NCBI GenBank assembly: GCA_021307315.1 | Contig: JAJSPD010000184.1 | Location: forward strand, 1-31,519 | DNA: 31,519 bases | Direction of reading: 5' to 3' | From: Bisporella sp. PMI_857 | Taxonomy: Eukaryota > Ascomycota > Leotiomycetes > Helotiales > Helotiaceae | Part shown: piece by piece, positions 1 to 8,995 of the stretch | Layout of the letters: each line of letters begins with the position of its first letter | Position numbering within the stretch: the stretch's first letter is position 1 | Position numbers and translations under genes: made by a program | The notes under the pieces: model-generated | What the model saw: only the letters and a program-made list of their open reading frames with translations | Database searches by the model: none | What the model was told of the DNA's origin: nothing

Positions 1-37
1 TTTTTATTACGAAATATTATATTACTACAGTTTTAAA

Positions 38-2718
38 ATGTCGAAATATCAAGCTTTATCTAGTCGAACTATTCGATCACAAAACGATATAAACTTTAAA
101 CTTGATTTAAATAGCCAATTATTATTTTTAAAAAAGGCTATTTGAAAAAACACTAAATACGCCTACAAAAAAATAGATATAAACCTAAAACCACAACTGT
201 AAAATGTTTGCAACCAAATTGCAAGTAAGTATTAAGATATTTTATTGAACTTTTAGTAATTCTTTAATTAATTTTTTACTAATTTATTTATAGTAAAACT
301 TGGGAAAATCAAAAACTTTATCACTCTACTAGCAATTACATTACGCATTATAAATATTCACACCCTTTTATTAATATAAAAGCTATATAAATGAATCTGA
401 ATCAGGTAAGTTTATTATTTAATTTTAATTTAGTATTTAAATTCTAATATAATTAATAGAAGTAGATTTAGAAGAAGCTAGTCAAACTTCGACTATTGAC
501 GAGTATTTTAATAAAAATCGAGCATTAAAACGACCTAAATCGCCGGCTTTCGATATAGAAGAATTTAAAAACTACTTTTTGAATTTTGTTATATCGAAAA
601 TATATCTTTTCGAGCAGCTTCAAGCGTATCTTTTTAAAAAATTGTTGAACTATCTATCTTCGTAAGTTTATTTGTATTTATTACAAAAACTTTAACTAAT
701 TAACTGTTTTTTTAGAATATTCCACCAATTTATTACAAAGTTTAAAAAACGATTTAGATACTTTGTTTTTATTAAAACAAAATTTTATAAAAGAAACTTT
801 ACAAAATCAAATAAAAAATAACGGTAGTTTTTCTATAACTTTAGATACTTGGACTGCTATAAATCAAGACTCTTATTTAGGAGTAACAGTGTAAGTTTTT
901 ATTATTGTATTACTAAAAATATTTACTAATAAGTTAGCAGACATTTTATTAATAAAGATTTTGAATTAAAATCTTATTATTTAGCTATTCGAGAATTAAA
1001 ACATAAGCATTCCGGCAATTATTTAAATAAAGTTCTTTTAAAAGTTTTGAAAGAATATAACATCGAATACAATATTACAAGGCTAGTATTTGTTTTATTT
1101 TATTAAATCTTCAAATTAATATTTACTAATTTTATTAATAGTATAACTCGAGATAACGCTTCTTCGAACGACACTTTATTAAAAGCTTTTAAAAAGCATT
1201 ACGATATAAATGGAATTAAATTTCAAGGCGATATACACTGTGTTGCGCATGTATTAAATCTTGTAGTACAAGATATTTTAAAGCTATTATAAAAGACGAC
1301 TATAACGATACACAAGACGTATATAATGCCGAAAATAACGAAGAATTTAAAGAAGAAGTTTCTAGTAAGTTTTATTAATAAAAACATTTTACAATAAATC
1401 TAATTAAATTATAGAATTATCTATTTGGCAAAAAGTCCGAAGAACAATTATCGGTTTAAAATATAGTCAAGAAAATCGACGTTTATTAAAAGATCAAATA
1501 AAAGCTTTTAAAATTGAAAAATATATTTTCCCGCAATTAGGTTAGTTAAATTCTTATTAAATTTTTATTAATTTCTATTAACTTTTATAGATCAACCAAT
1601 TCGCTGGTCATCAACTGCTAATATGCTTAAAAATTTTATATTTTTATATAAGCCTATTAAATCAGTTATATCTATTTCAGAATCTATAGTTTTTAAAAAT
1701 AAAGCTATACTATTATCAGATACTGAAATTAATTATTTAGAAAAGTGTTTACAAATATTAAATATATTTGTTAAAGCTACTATTAAATTGCAGGCTGAAA
1801 AATATCCAACAGCTTACTATATTATACCGGAATTATATCTTATTTATAATAAACTTGAAAAATTGAAAATAGAATTTAATAACGTAAGTATTTTTTTTAC
1901 TATTTTTTTTATTTAAAAAAAAAGCTAACTATAAAAATAGGATTTCGTTTTAAAAGATGCTATTAATCGCGGCATAGCAAAATTATCAAAATATTATCCT
2001 AAAAAAGGAAATATTTATAGCGGAAATAAAGCTATTTATTTAGCTTTAATATTAGACCCTAGAATTAAGGAAGAAGGGTTAACTAATATTGGCTTAACTA
2101 CGGGTCAAATAAGCGATATCCAAAATCGATTAGCTACCGATTATTATATGTAAGTGAAAGTATTTGTAAAAAAATAATAATTTTAAACTAACTTTTATAG
2201 TTACAAAAAAGATTACTTAAAAAATTTACCAATAAACGAAGAAAACGAATCTTTAGATTTATGTAGTTCTAATTCCGACAGCGACGATGAATTAAATATT
2301 TATTTAAAAAGTGATAATAACGAAAAAGAATTAAACGAATTAGCCTTATATTTTGAAGAAAAAAGAGCTACTAAACTTGTAAGTTTATTTTTTTTTAATT
2401 AAAAATTTTCATTTTATTTTGTTATTAACTTTATAATAGGTTAAGCCATTACAATACTGGGCTATTAATAAAAATAAATACCCGGTATTATCTTTAATAG
2501 TCAGAAAGTATTTACAAATACCAGCAACTAGCGCACCTTCAGAACGATTTTTTTCAAACGGTGCGCTAATTATTAATAAACTAAGAAATCGACTTAATAA
2601 AGATACTTTTGAAAAAAGTATTTGTTTGAAAAATTGGGGTATTATACACGACGAAGAAGATATTAAAAAAGAAATTGAAGAACAAGACTTTAAGGAAGAA
2701 AACTCTTTTGTAATTTAA
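38..2718 (+). pseudogene. hAT transposase, about ten introns, frameshifted
   Basis: Begins with ATG at 38 and ends at TAA 2718. Blocks recognised in order are: a BED-like zinc finger (CLQPNC split by intron 225-293, then HYKYSH); TLDTWTA (first catalytic Asp region, about 850); ITRDNASSND followed by IHCVAHVLNLVVQDIL (about 1145-1280); a helical block with FVKATIKLQAEKYP (1623-1885); and the C-terminal dimerisation region IPATSAPSERFFS...LRNRLNKDTFEKSI (2515-2625). About ten short introns with GTAAGT-type donors, CTAAC/CTAAT branch sites and TAG acceptors separate the blocks (for example 225-293, near 661-718, 890-941, 1086-1140, 1364-1413, 2378-2439). The copy is dead: the frame is lost near 140-190 (several stops) and again near 1290, where one base is missing after the DILKLL block. 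Splice sites survive despite the frameshifts. The family is certain; exact exon ends were read by eye. Confidence 0.8.
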
Positions 2719-2936
2719 ATATAGGTAGATTTTAATTTATTTGCATTTAAAATTAAAAGAAATTTAAAATAATAATTATTATATGCGTTATGTAAATTAA
2801 AAAAAAAAGTTAAAAAGATTTCTAGCAAGTCTACCAAGTAATAATATAATATAGTGAATTGTTTTAAAGTAAGTATTAAAAAGCAAGCAAAATGTTATTA
2901 AAAAATCAAAAAAATCATTAGTTATTTAAATTTATT

Positions 2937-3080
2937 TAATAGCTTACATAAGCTTGATTAGCTTGATTAATCATGATTAATCAAATTCTATTAATCAAAG
3001 CTAATCAAGCCTCTTGTAAATCACTAATCATGATTAATCAAGCTTGATTAATTAATTAGTAATCAAGCTTGATTAAAAAT
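2937..3080. repeat. subterminal TTGATTA/TAATCAA repeat cluster of hAT A
   Basis: About ten copies of TTGATTA or its complement, several in the palindromic form TTGATTAATCATGATTAATC, lie just inside the right end of hAT A. hAT elements commonly carry short repeated transposase-binding motifs at this place. The comparable zones of hAT B use the variant TTGATTTGATT. Confidence 0.7.
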
Positions 3081-3093
3081 TTTAGTCACACTG

Positions 3094-3318
3094 CTTGTCG
3101 AACAGAAAGCACGTGGTACTTGGAGTAGAGTGATATCTTCTACAAAGAGACTAGTAATGCGGTCCCGGGCGATCTGAATCTTTCCAGCAACCTCGATGAG
3201 CTTTACGTAAGAGAGGGAGTGTGCTTTGCCTGGTGTCGGCGTGGGGTTGTGTGTGTTGTGGATACATGTTGTTTCTTCTTGGCTATTTACTTTAGTTATA
3301 GACTTAAGCTAGTGGGAG
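3094..3318 (-). pseudogene. ORF remnant cut by hAT A insertion
   Basis: The minus strand is open from about 3318 down into the hAT terminus at 3093 with no in-frame ATG. The lower part reads SYVKLIEVAGKIQIARDR and then ITSLFVEDITLLQVPRAF, a coherent amphipathic helical sequence with coding-like codon use; the upper part (THNPTPTPGKAH) is low complexity. The frame runs straight into the transposon, which suggests a host gene whose continuation was displaced by hAT A. The product is not recognised. The tail may lie on the far side of the element, outside the window. Confidence 0.3.
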
Positions 3319-5189
3319 TAATCGATTTATGCTGTGAGTTCATGGCCTTGAAAGATATCAGCAAGATATGCATAATAATAGGAGAGCAGCATAGGCGTGA
3401 TTTTGGTAGCTGCTTCTATCACCTTTGAATACATGTGAAAGGCTCTAGGCCGTGTAATTGCTATGATTGTGATGTGTAGCCTTTATGGCTCCTACGACTT
3501 CATATCCTTTGAACTAAACTCGATATTGGAAACAAAGCCAGAGTCACAATAAATGTCTATTAACAGCAGCCACTATCACTCGTATACTTTTCCTATAAAA
3601 TGCATTCGTGGTATTATACGTAGCTATAATATCTGGAAAAACTATACCCGTCCCCCTGCAGCCCCTATCCCCATCACTCTGTGAGTAGTTGCAGTCGGCA
3701 CATGAATATCTATACTTTCAAGTAAGCTCTACAGCATTTGGATAGGCATTCGGATTCAGGATAATCTTTTCAAATGTTGAGTAAATACAAGAATACTCAG
3801 CACGCGGAGACCCCCTACTTGTCGGGCCCTCAGTTTACCATTTCAAAACTCTGAACCGTCTTACCAGCAAATAGCAAAAACGAGCTAATGCACTCCTAGG
3901 AAAAGTTTCCAGCTGGCCTTTTACAAGCATGCCGCAGTCGCATTGGTTTAGGCCGTTATCGGCAATTTATACCGAGTGTGAGCATGGTCCTGCTGGGATA
4001 GCTCGAGCTGCCGAGATTCAGCTTTCCCACTTGCTGTTTAGATCTGCAAATAAAATCCCCTTGTCCAATTGCTTATATATATATATTTAACGGAGACATA
4101 TGGAAGCTCCACCTAGACGCATTTTCTTTAGGCACAGTTGGTCTCTTGATGAAATCACCCTCGGTGTCACCTCGACATTTTCCGGCCGAAGGCTCTAGAA
4201 AACAAGGCCCATAAATGCCAAATTCAGAAAAGATGGATGTTCTTCGTTTGCTATTCATATCACTCGATATTCCACTCGATCCTTGTCATAAATCGATTCC
4301 AACTACTGCACTTTGCCTAGCTTTTGCTCGAAGCGTTAAGCTGACGATAGCTCCCCGAGAGTTTTCTGGCATATTCCGGGCTGTTGCCTCAAAGCACCAA
4401 GCTGCTTAGGGGTGGCAAAGGGGCCAGATGCCTAAAGCAGCAGCAGTAGTCGGTTTACTTATAGATCTATTGACTGTGCCCTCAGCTACCAGGCTTTGGT
4501 TGCAGAATCATATTCGAGTGCCTCCTGCTACCACGCGTATTGATATAGAGTTCATGTATTTTGAAGGCTTTATGATTCCCACTGTGGCAGTGCCTTCAGT
4601 TGTTTTGAAGAACTACTATCAAGGTCCCTTGCAGATTCCTCTAAAGGCCGGAGACTCAGCTGATCCCGCAACAAAAGCCCTTGCCTTAATTCGTACTTGG
4701 CCTACAAGGGTCCCCGTTCGTTCGCCAATATGCCTTAAAATTGGCAAACTGTTACTCAGAATAGTACTGCTAAAAACGAACGCGTCTTATTGTGGGTCGG
4801 CTTTCCATTAGAAAAAAGTATAAGTATCTCACTTCCTCCTAGCTTCGAAAGTAAGATTCTATTCTTCGCTCTTTTATCTTATCCACTTGCCTTATTTGAA
4901 CTTGTTAGTATGGATTCCTCGTTTTTGAATTCAGGTCGGAGTAAGAAGCCGCGTGATGTTGTCCTTGAGTATAGGGATAGGAGGGTTGATGCGAGCAAGC
5001 CGAATGGCAGGAAACGAAAGTGGTCTGGTGCGGCCGATGTAAAATAGGCGCCATATTCAGATTCAAGTGCCTGTAAGTCAAAACATACCCAGACGCGGCT
5101 TATTAAACTCATCCGATGCAGCGAAACAGTCATTTCGCTGGCAGAAACGGAAAACTCCTCATCAGCATTTTGATAATGAGTCGACATAG
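3319..5189. other. gene-poor stretch, no recognisable gene
   Basis: Ordinary base composition. Short open frames exist on both strands (for example plus 4428-4811, 127 codons; plus 4911-5046, basic and ending in GRKRKWSGAADVK), but none shows a recognisable domain, a convincing intron set or a family signature. The stretch 4911-5360 may be remains of one gene, because a possible intron (donor near 5039, acceptor near 5122) and a downstream coiled-coil frame follow. The rest is best read as decayed intergenic DNA. Confidence 0.4.
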
Positions 5190-5360
5190 CGGGCCAATTT
5201 AGTACAAGCAGCTAATTATATGCTTAAAGAGCATATAGACAATATCAGAGCTCTGAATAAAAAGAAAAAAAGGCAACTTAAGGAAATTGCAGCAGAGCAG
5301 GAGAAAATTAAGAGAAGTTTTCACGCTTTGGTCATGCTCAAAGATGGCCTTCTTATCTAG
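5190..5360 (+). pseudogene. short coiled-coil ORF remnant, unidentified
   Basis: An open frame of 56 codons to TAG 5360 with internal Met at about residue 11 encodes a Lys/Glu-rich helix (MLKEHIDNIRALNKKKKRQL followed by KEIAAEQEKIKRSF). No full-length context is visible: a stop lies just upstream and no good splice acceptor opens it further. Such a basic coiled-coil tail occurs at the C-termini of fungal DDE transposases among many other proteins, so this may be a transposon scrap. Unidentified. Confidence 0.25.
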
Positions 5361-5851
5361 GGAGCTGAAAACGGGAAATTCTCAAATAAATAGGCGGATT
5401 TGGTATGAAATAAAACGGCTTTTATAAGTCTCGCTGTTAGTCTACATTAGTTGTTATACAACTGGAGTCCGGAAATAGAATTTACTTTTCAGATTGAAAA
5501 AAAAGAGTGACTAGTAGCTGCTGAAATACTTATCACGCAGAAAAGCGTAGTTGATTGCAAGTATGATACTGGTTCCTTGTTGTTAGCTTTTAAGTTGTAG
5601 GATGTAGGTCGGGGAAAGTAGGCCATATTTCCCGTGATCTTGATCCTAGTCATTTACCCGATGATAGTTGAGGGTTGTTTTCTGATGATTCTTCCACTTA
5701 AAAACAAGTTGTAAATCTTGGTGACTCATATGTCGAAAAATTTTGACAAAAGGTGGTACCACCACAATTTTGAGGGCTGGGAATAACCACGAATGATAAA
5801 TGGCGCTGTTGGCCGCTTCTTCGATAATCAATCATAAAATACTTTGCAGCC

Positions 5852-6131
5852 ATGTCAAACAGCAGAAATATGCAAAAGAGTGCCTCGCGGCGAAAGAAGT
5901 CTTTGATTAAGAAAGCCCACAAACTGGGGACATTCCCCGGGTTTGAGATAGCGTTATTTATTCGCCACCGAAGTCATGCTACTATATACCGATCAATTGA
6001 AGATGATACCTGGTGGCCGTTGAAAGTAAGCTCGTTTGATTTTATATCCCAGTATTGATTTTAATTTGTACAAACAGGATTCTGTGTACCCGGTTCCGAA
6101 ACTTGTGTTTCCTCGCCACTTCGACAAGTAA
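5852..6131 (+). CDS. small MADS-box (SRF-like) DNA-binding protein, two exons
   Basis: Exon 1 is 5852-6025, intron 6026-6077 (GTAAGC...ACAAACAG), exon 2 6078-6131; the product is 75 aa. Residues about 13-48 read SRRKKSLIKKAHKLGTFPGF followed by EIALFIRHRSHATIYRS. This is the basic/helix-1 RRKKxLxKKAxEL signature and the first strand of a MADS domain (compare RRKKGLMKKAYELS in SRF/Mcm1-type proteins). The protein then ends with SIEDDTWWP and a short basic tail, so there is no SAM, MEF2 or K-box region. Divergent mini-MADS proteins of this general kind occur in filamentous fungi as lineage-specific families, unlike the long Mcm1 or Rlm1 orthologues. ATG 5852 is chosen because it is the first Met in frame and gives a normal start to the domain. 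It stands alone on its strand with no close neighbour. The function (DNA binding, probably as a dimer in the nucleus) is inferred from the fold. Confidence 0.75.
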
Positions 6132-6608
6132 ACGGTCAACGATATTTTCTTATAAATCTGGGAAGCAGATAATGACAATGCAAATATTTATTATTGCTAT
6201 GCTTGTATTACTTAATGTGCTTTGAATATTGTGAGATGTAAAGAGCTGTCCAAAACTTGGAAAGTATCACTTACCCATTAATCCAGTGAAGACATCGCCG
6301 TTCCCAAGTCGTTAAATATTATAAAACCAGTAGATATGTCATTTGCATGTTCTGAAACCTTGAAAATATTAACTATTTTGCTATTCTATACCATCTTTAC
6401 GTCGACCTAACAAAGTTTTCACTGGAAGAATCTGAAGGCTCAATCTGAGCCTCATAAGCAAATCGGATACGCGGAATCAATCGCTTTAGAGACACGGCTT
6501 GCTTTAAAAAGCAATGCTACTCCTATTAGTCATTTGTGTATGCAAAGCGTAGGGAGGTGCAATCACATTTATCAAACAATCAAATGATTGTTCCATAGCA
6601 CATGATAA
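6132..6608. other. intergenic, nothing recognised
   Basis: No coding signature, repeat or RNA gene was seen in this 0.5-kb gap between the MADS-box gene and the secreted-protein remnant. Confidence 0.5.
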
Positions 6609-6971
6609 AAAGTCGAGGGCATCTTTAGACCATCGCTCGCGGCCTCCACCTCCGCACAATCCATCTCCATCGCCCTCTACCACAGCAACACCACCTGCCT
6701 GCCCAACGCCCAGGCAGACGTCTCTTACACCTCCTCGCCCGGCGCCGGCTGCCAGAGAGTCAACCTCTTCCCGGACGGCGAGTACAAAGCCCCCGGAGCG
6801 TTCAGCGCCAAAGTCGCAAGCACAAGTCCCGGTGTGGTATTGCGGCTTTTTGACGATACGGCGTGCTCGGACAGTACGCCTAATGAGGTAAAAGGGGATG
6901 GAAGTTCGGGGTGCGCCGCTGAAGCGGCGTCAGGGGCCGGGTGGATGAGTTTCAGGGTTGATTCTGTGTAG
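6609..6971 (+). pseudogene. C-terminal part of a small Cys-containing (probably secreted) protein
   Basis: The frame is open from just after the TAA at 6606-6608 to TAG at 6971, with GC-rich, strongly coding-like composition from 6636 onward. It reads SLAASTSAQSISIALYHSNT, then TCLPNAQADVSYTSSPGAG, then CQRVNLFPDGEYKAPGAFS, and ends near GWMSFRVDSV. Four Cys are present, two in the first half and two near the end, suggesting two disulfides. LAASTSAQS at the start looks like the end of a signal peptide and its cleavage region, but no in-frame ATG precedes it, and the base composition changes abruptly at about 6630. Either the start exon lies upstream beyond an intron that I cannot place (an acceptor-like TTTAG ends at 6628), or the 5' end was lost. 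Function unknown; a small secreted protein remnant is most likely. Confidence 0.45.
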
Positions 6972-7495
6972 AGAGGATAAGGGGGGGGAGAGGGGGAAGT
7001 TTTAGGAGAGATGCTTTTCGAAATGTTTCCTGGCGTTCATGAGAGACGAATTCTTGTATTGTACTACGAAATTAGATTTAGTTCGGCCAGATGCGGGACA
7101 ATTGAGCTATATGCACGTTCATGTGGCAGCGAGGCCATTCAAGATGATGTCAACAGCAATAGCATGGCACAAAGTACTGCCTGTATTTTCATCCCATGTT
7201 TGCTTTTACTTGCTCCCTTCTCAGATTCCTAGGGAGCTAGGGGTGATTAATTTGGAACTCCTACTTTTTTAGGGGGAAGGCTCTTAGCGTAACATTGCCC
7301 GAGGATACTTTTTAAAAGAAATCCCCATAGGAAGCTTACGGGTTACAGCATTTCTCTACTTGAAGAGTCTCAAATATGCCGAGTCAATGAAGACTCGCAG
7401 TGCCAGCGTTTGTCGGGGATTTGGGAATAGAGAGGCGCAATTCTCATAACGCGGGTAATATGCTAATTTTAGCCTTCGTGCTATGTGGTGCAAGC

Positions 7496-7530
7496 ATGTC
7501 GTGGTAGGAAATGTCGTGGTAGGAAATGTC
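7496..7530. repeat. 15-bp tandem duplication
   Basis: ATGTCGTGGTAGGAA occurs twice head to tail (7496-7510 and 7511-7525), followed by ATGTC, the start of a third copy. Probably replication slippage. Confidence 0.85.
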
Positions 7531-8124
7531 TAGAGGAATAAACCTCAGTTAGAGAAGCTCCGGAAATATCTGAATAGATAACATACTCCTGTAGGCTGTA
7601 GACGAAATAAGACACCACTTCACTTGTGCCATATCATCGGTGGCACTAGTCGATTGCTTGTGCCGGTAATAATCTAGTACAACCTGTGACACGTGATAAT
7701 GTGACTTCGTGACAAATAGCACAAATTACAAGTTGCTACAAAGTATAAATTAGTATAAATCACAAGTTGTTTTACACTAAAAAATAAGTAAATAAATAAA
7801 GTGCTCGGTGCTAAACAGTCTTTAATATACACTTTGTGTTTTTACAAATATTATACAAGTACTAGCTTTATTTTTGTGCCAACTATTGCCTTGCAACTAC
7901 TAAAACAATACTTCGCTACTATCTTAAAGTAATACTATCAAATTTTGGTGAAGTAAATTCTGACTAAACTCCTCTATAAAAACACACGGAGCCGGCCCGC
8001 AAATAACCCCAACTAGCGCCGGTATGAAAGGAGCCTAATTATGCTCTCTTCTCACCGTAAGCAAAGTACTCCCGCTTGAAGTACTACAATGCGGAGTACT
8101 ACGGGATGCCTTATGCCTTACGTT

Positions 8125-8195
8125 CGTACTTCAGACCGGAGTGCTCTGAGCTGTAGTACTACGACTTGACTTGGATCCTTCCGGTCTGAAGTACG
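8125..8195. repeat. perfect 16-bp inverted repeat (possible hairpin)
   Basis: CGTACTTCAGACCGGA at 8125-8140 is matched by its exact reverse complement at 8180-8195, with a 39-nt loop. It sits inside a zone (about 8078-8265) where GAAGTACT/AGTACTTC-like octamers recur roughly every 20-40 bp. It may be a decayed satellite or MITE, or a transcribed hairpin. Confidence 0.75.
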
Positions 8196-8432
8196 CAACT
8201 TCGGTGTATTACGACTTGGAGCACGCTGAGTTTTAGCACTGGAAACCGAAGTACTGTGATTTGTAACGGAATTAACCCAACCATCAATTAGTTTCTACGG
8301 TAACTTTACTTGGTGTTTACAAAATTCCCGGTTTCTACATACATCACGTAATTTCGCATAATATTTGGTTTGTACACTCCACCTATTTTGATGCCGAAAC
8401 ATAGCCGCTCATGCGTTGTAGTCATCCGCCGT

Positions 8433-8559
8433 TTTAGTTCGCACAACCTACCTAGTTTATACACACCATTTCGTTCATACACTCTATTTAGTTTGCACAA
8501 ATTACTTGGCCTGGTACACAGCATTTGGTTCGCACAGGCTATTTGGTTTACGTCAACTA
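8433..8559. repeat. diverged 18-bp tandem repeat
   Basis: About seven units of 18 bp with the core TTNRGTTYRYACA, for example TTTAGTTCGCACAACCTA, CTAGTTTATACACACCAT, TTAGTTTGCACAAATTAC and TTTGGTTCGCACAGGCTA. Units differ at 30-40% of positions, so the array is old. Possible diverged units continue upstream to about 8309. The 18-bp spacing leaves long frames open on both strands, which explains spurious ORFs here. Confidence 0.6.
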
Positions 8560-8995
8560 CCCCGCCCTAGCTAGCTAGTGCCGGTCTCGTGGTCACGAAG
8601 TCCTTTTTTATCTTCGCTAAAGTGATATTATACTACGTTTACAAACGGACCCGCTTGCACGCTCTTCTCCATATATCTCGGCGCCCTCCGTCCGCAGATA
8701 CTGATTCAGAAGACTCGCCCGATTTCTCAGCCTCGCTGGGAAAAGTTCGAGATGACCTGCTTGGTATGTTGAGAGGTCGACCCTACGGTACTATCGTACT
8801 TGAGCCGCAACGAAGCGGGCAGGGCGATCGACGATAAAGGTTATATAGTTCCTGAAAATATGAAGAACTCAAGGTCCGAGACTGGATTATGGTTACGCTG
8901 GGTACATCTATGGTCTCACTATTGAGTACTGGTTTAGAAACGTAGACGCTCTAGAGATAATAAATTATATGCTTCTATAGCTCATAGATAGCCTT

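Larger units (their letters stand above)
1..3093 (+). mobile_element. hAT-type DNA transposon A, right part (left end outside window)
   Basis: AT-rich element encoding a multi-exon hAT transposase (separate entry). The right end is read as ...TTTTAGTCACACTG at 3080-3093, which inverted gives CAGTGTGACTAAAA, a typical hAT terminus. The next eight bases, CTTGTCGA (3094-3101), are the expected 8-bp target duplication, but the left copy lies outside the window and cannot be tested. The last 150 bp (about 2937-3078) carry many copies of TTGATTA/TAATCAA in both orientations, resembling subterminal transposase-binding repeats. The element is related to the complete hAT copy at 17422-21211: it has the same intron positions and similar protein blocks but a different terminal sequence, so it is a sister family and not the same insertion type. 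The exact right end rests on the TIR-like motif only. Confidence 0.8.
6972..8995. other. gene-poor, repeat-bearing stretch
   Basis: Two kilobases with no convincing gene. It contains a short tandem duplication (7496-7530), a GAAGTACT-rich zone with a perfect 16-bp inverted repeat (8125-8195) and a diverged 18-bp tandem repeat (8433-8559), listed separately. A plus frame at 8589-8837 has a polar tail (DTDSEDSPDFSASLGKVRDD) but no family signature, and I do not call it a gene. 8838-8995 is the 3' flank of the minus-strand gene ending at 8996. Confidence 0.5.

Noticed and set aside
4428..4811. 127-codon plus ORF
   Set aside because: No recognisable motif or family, no start context or intron support; surroundings look decayed.
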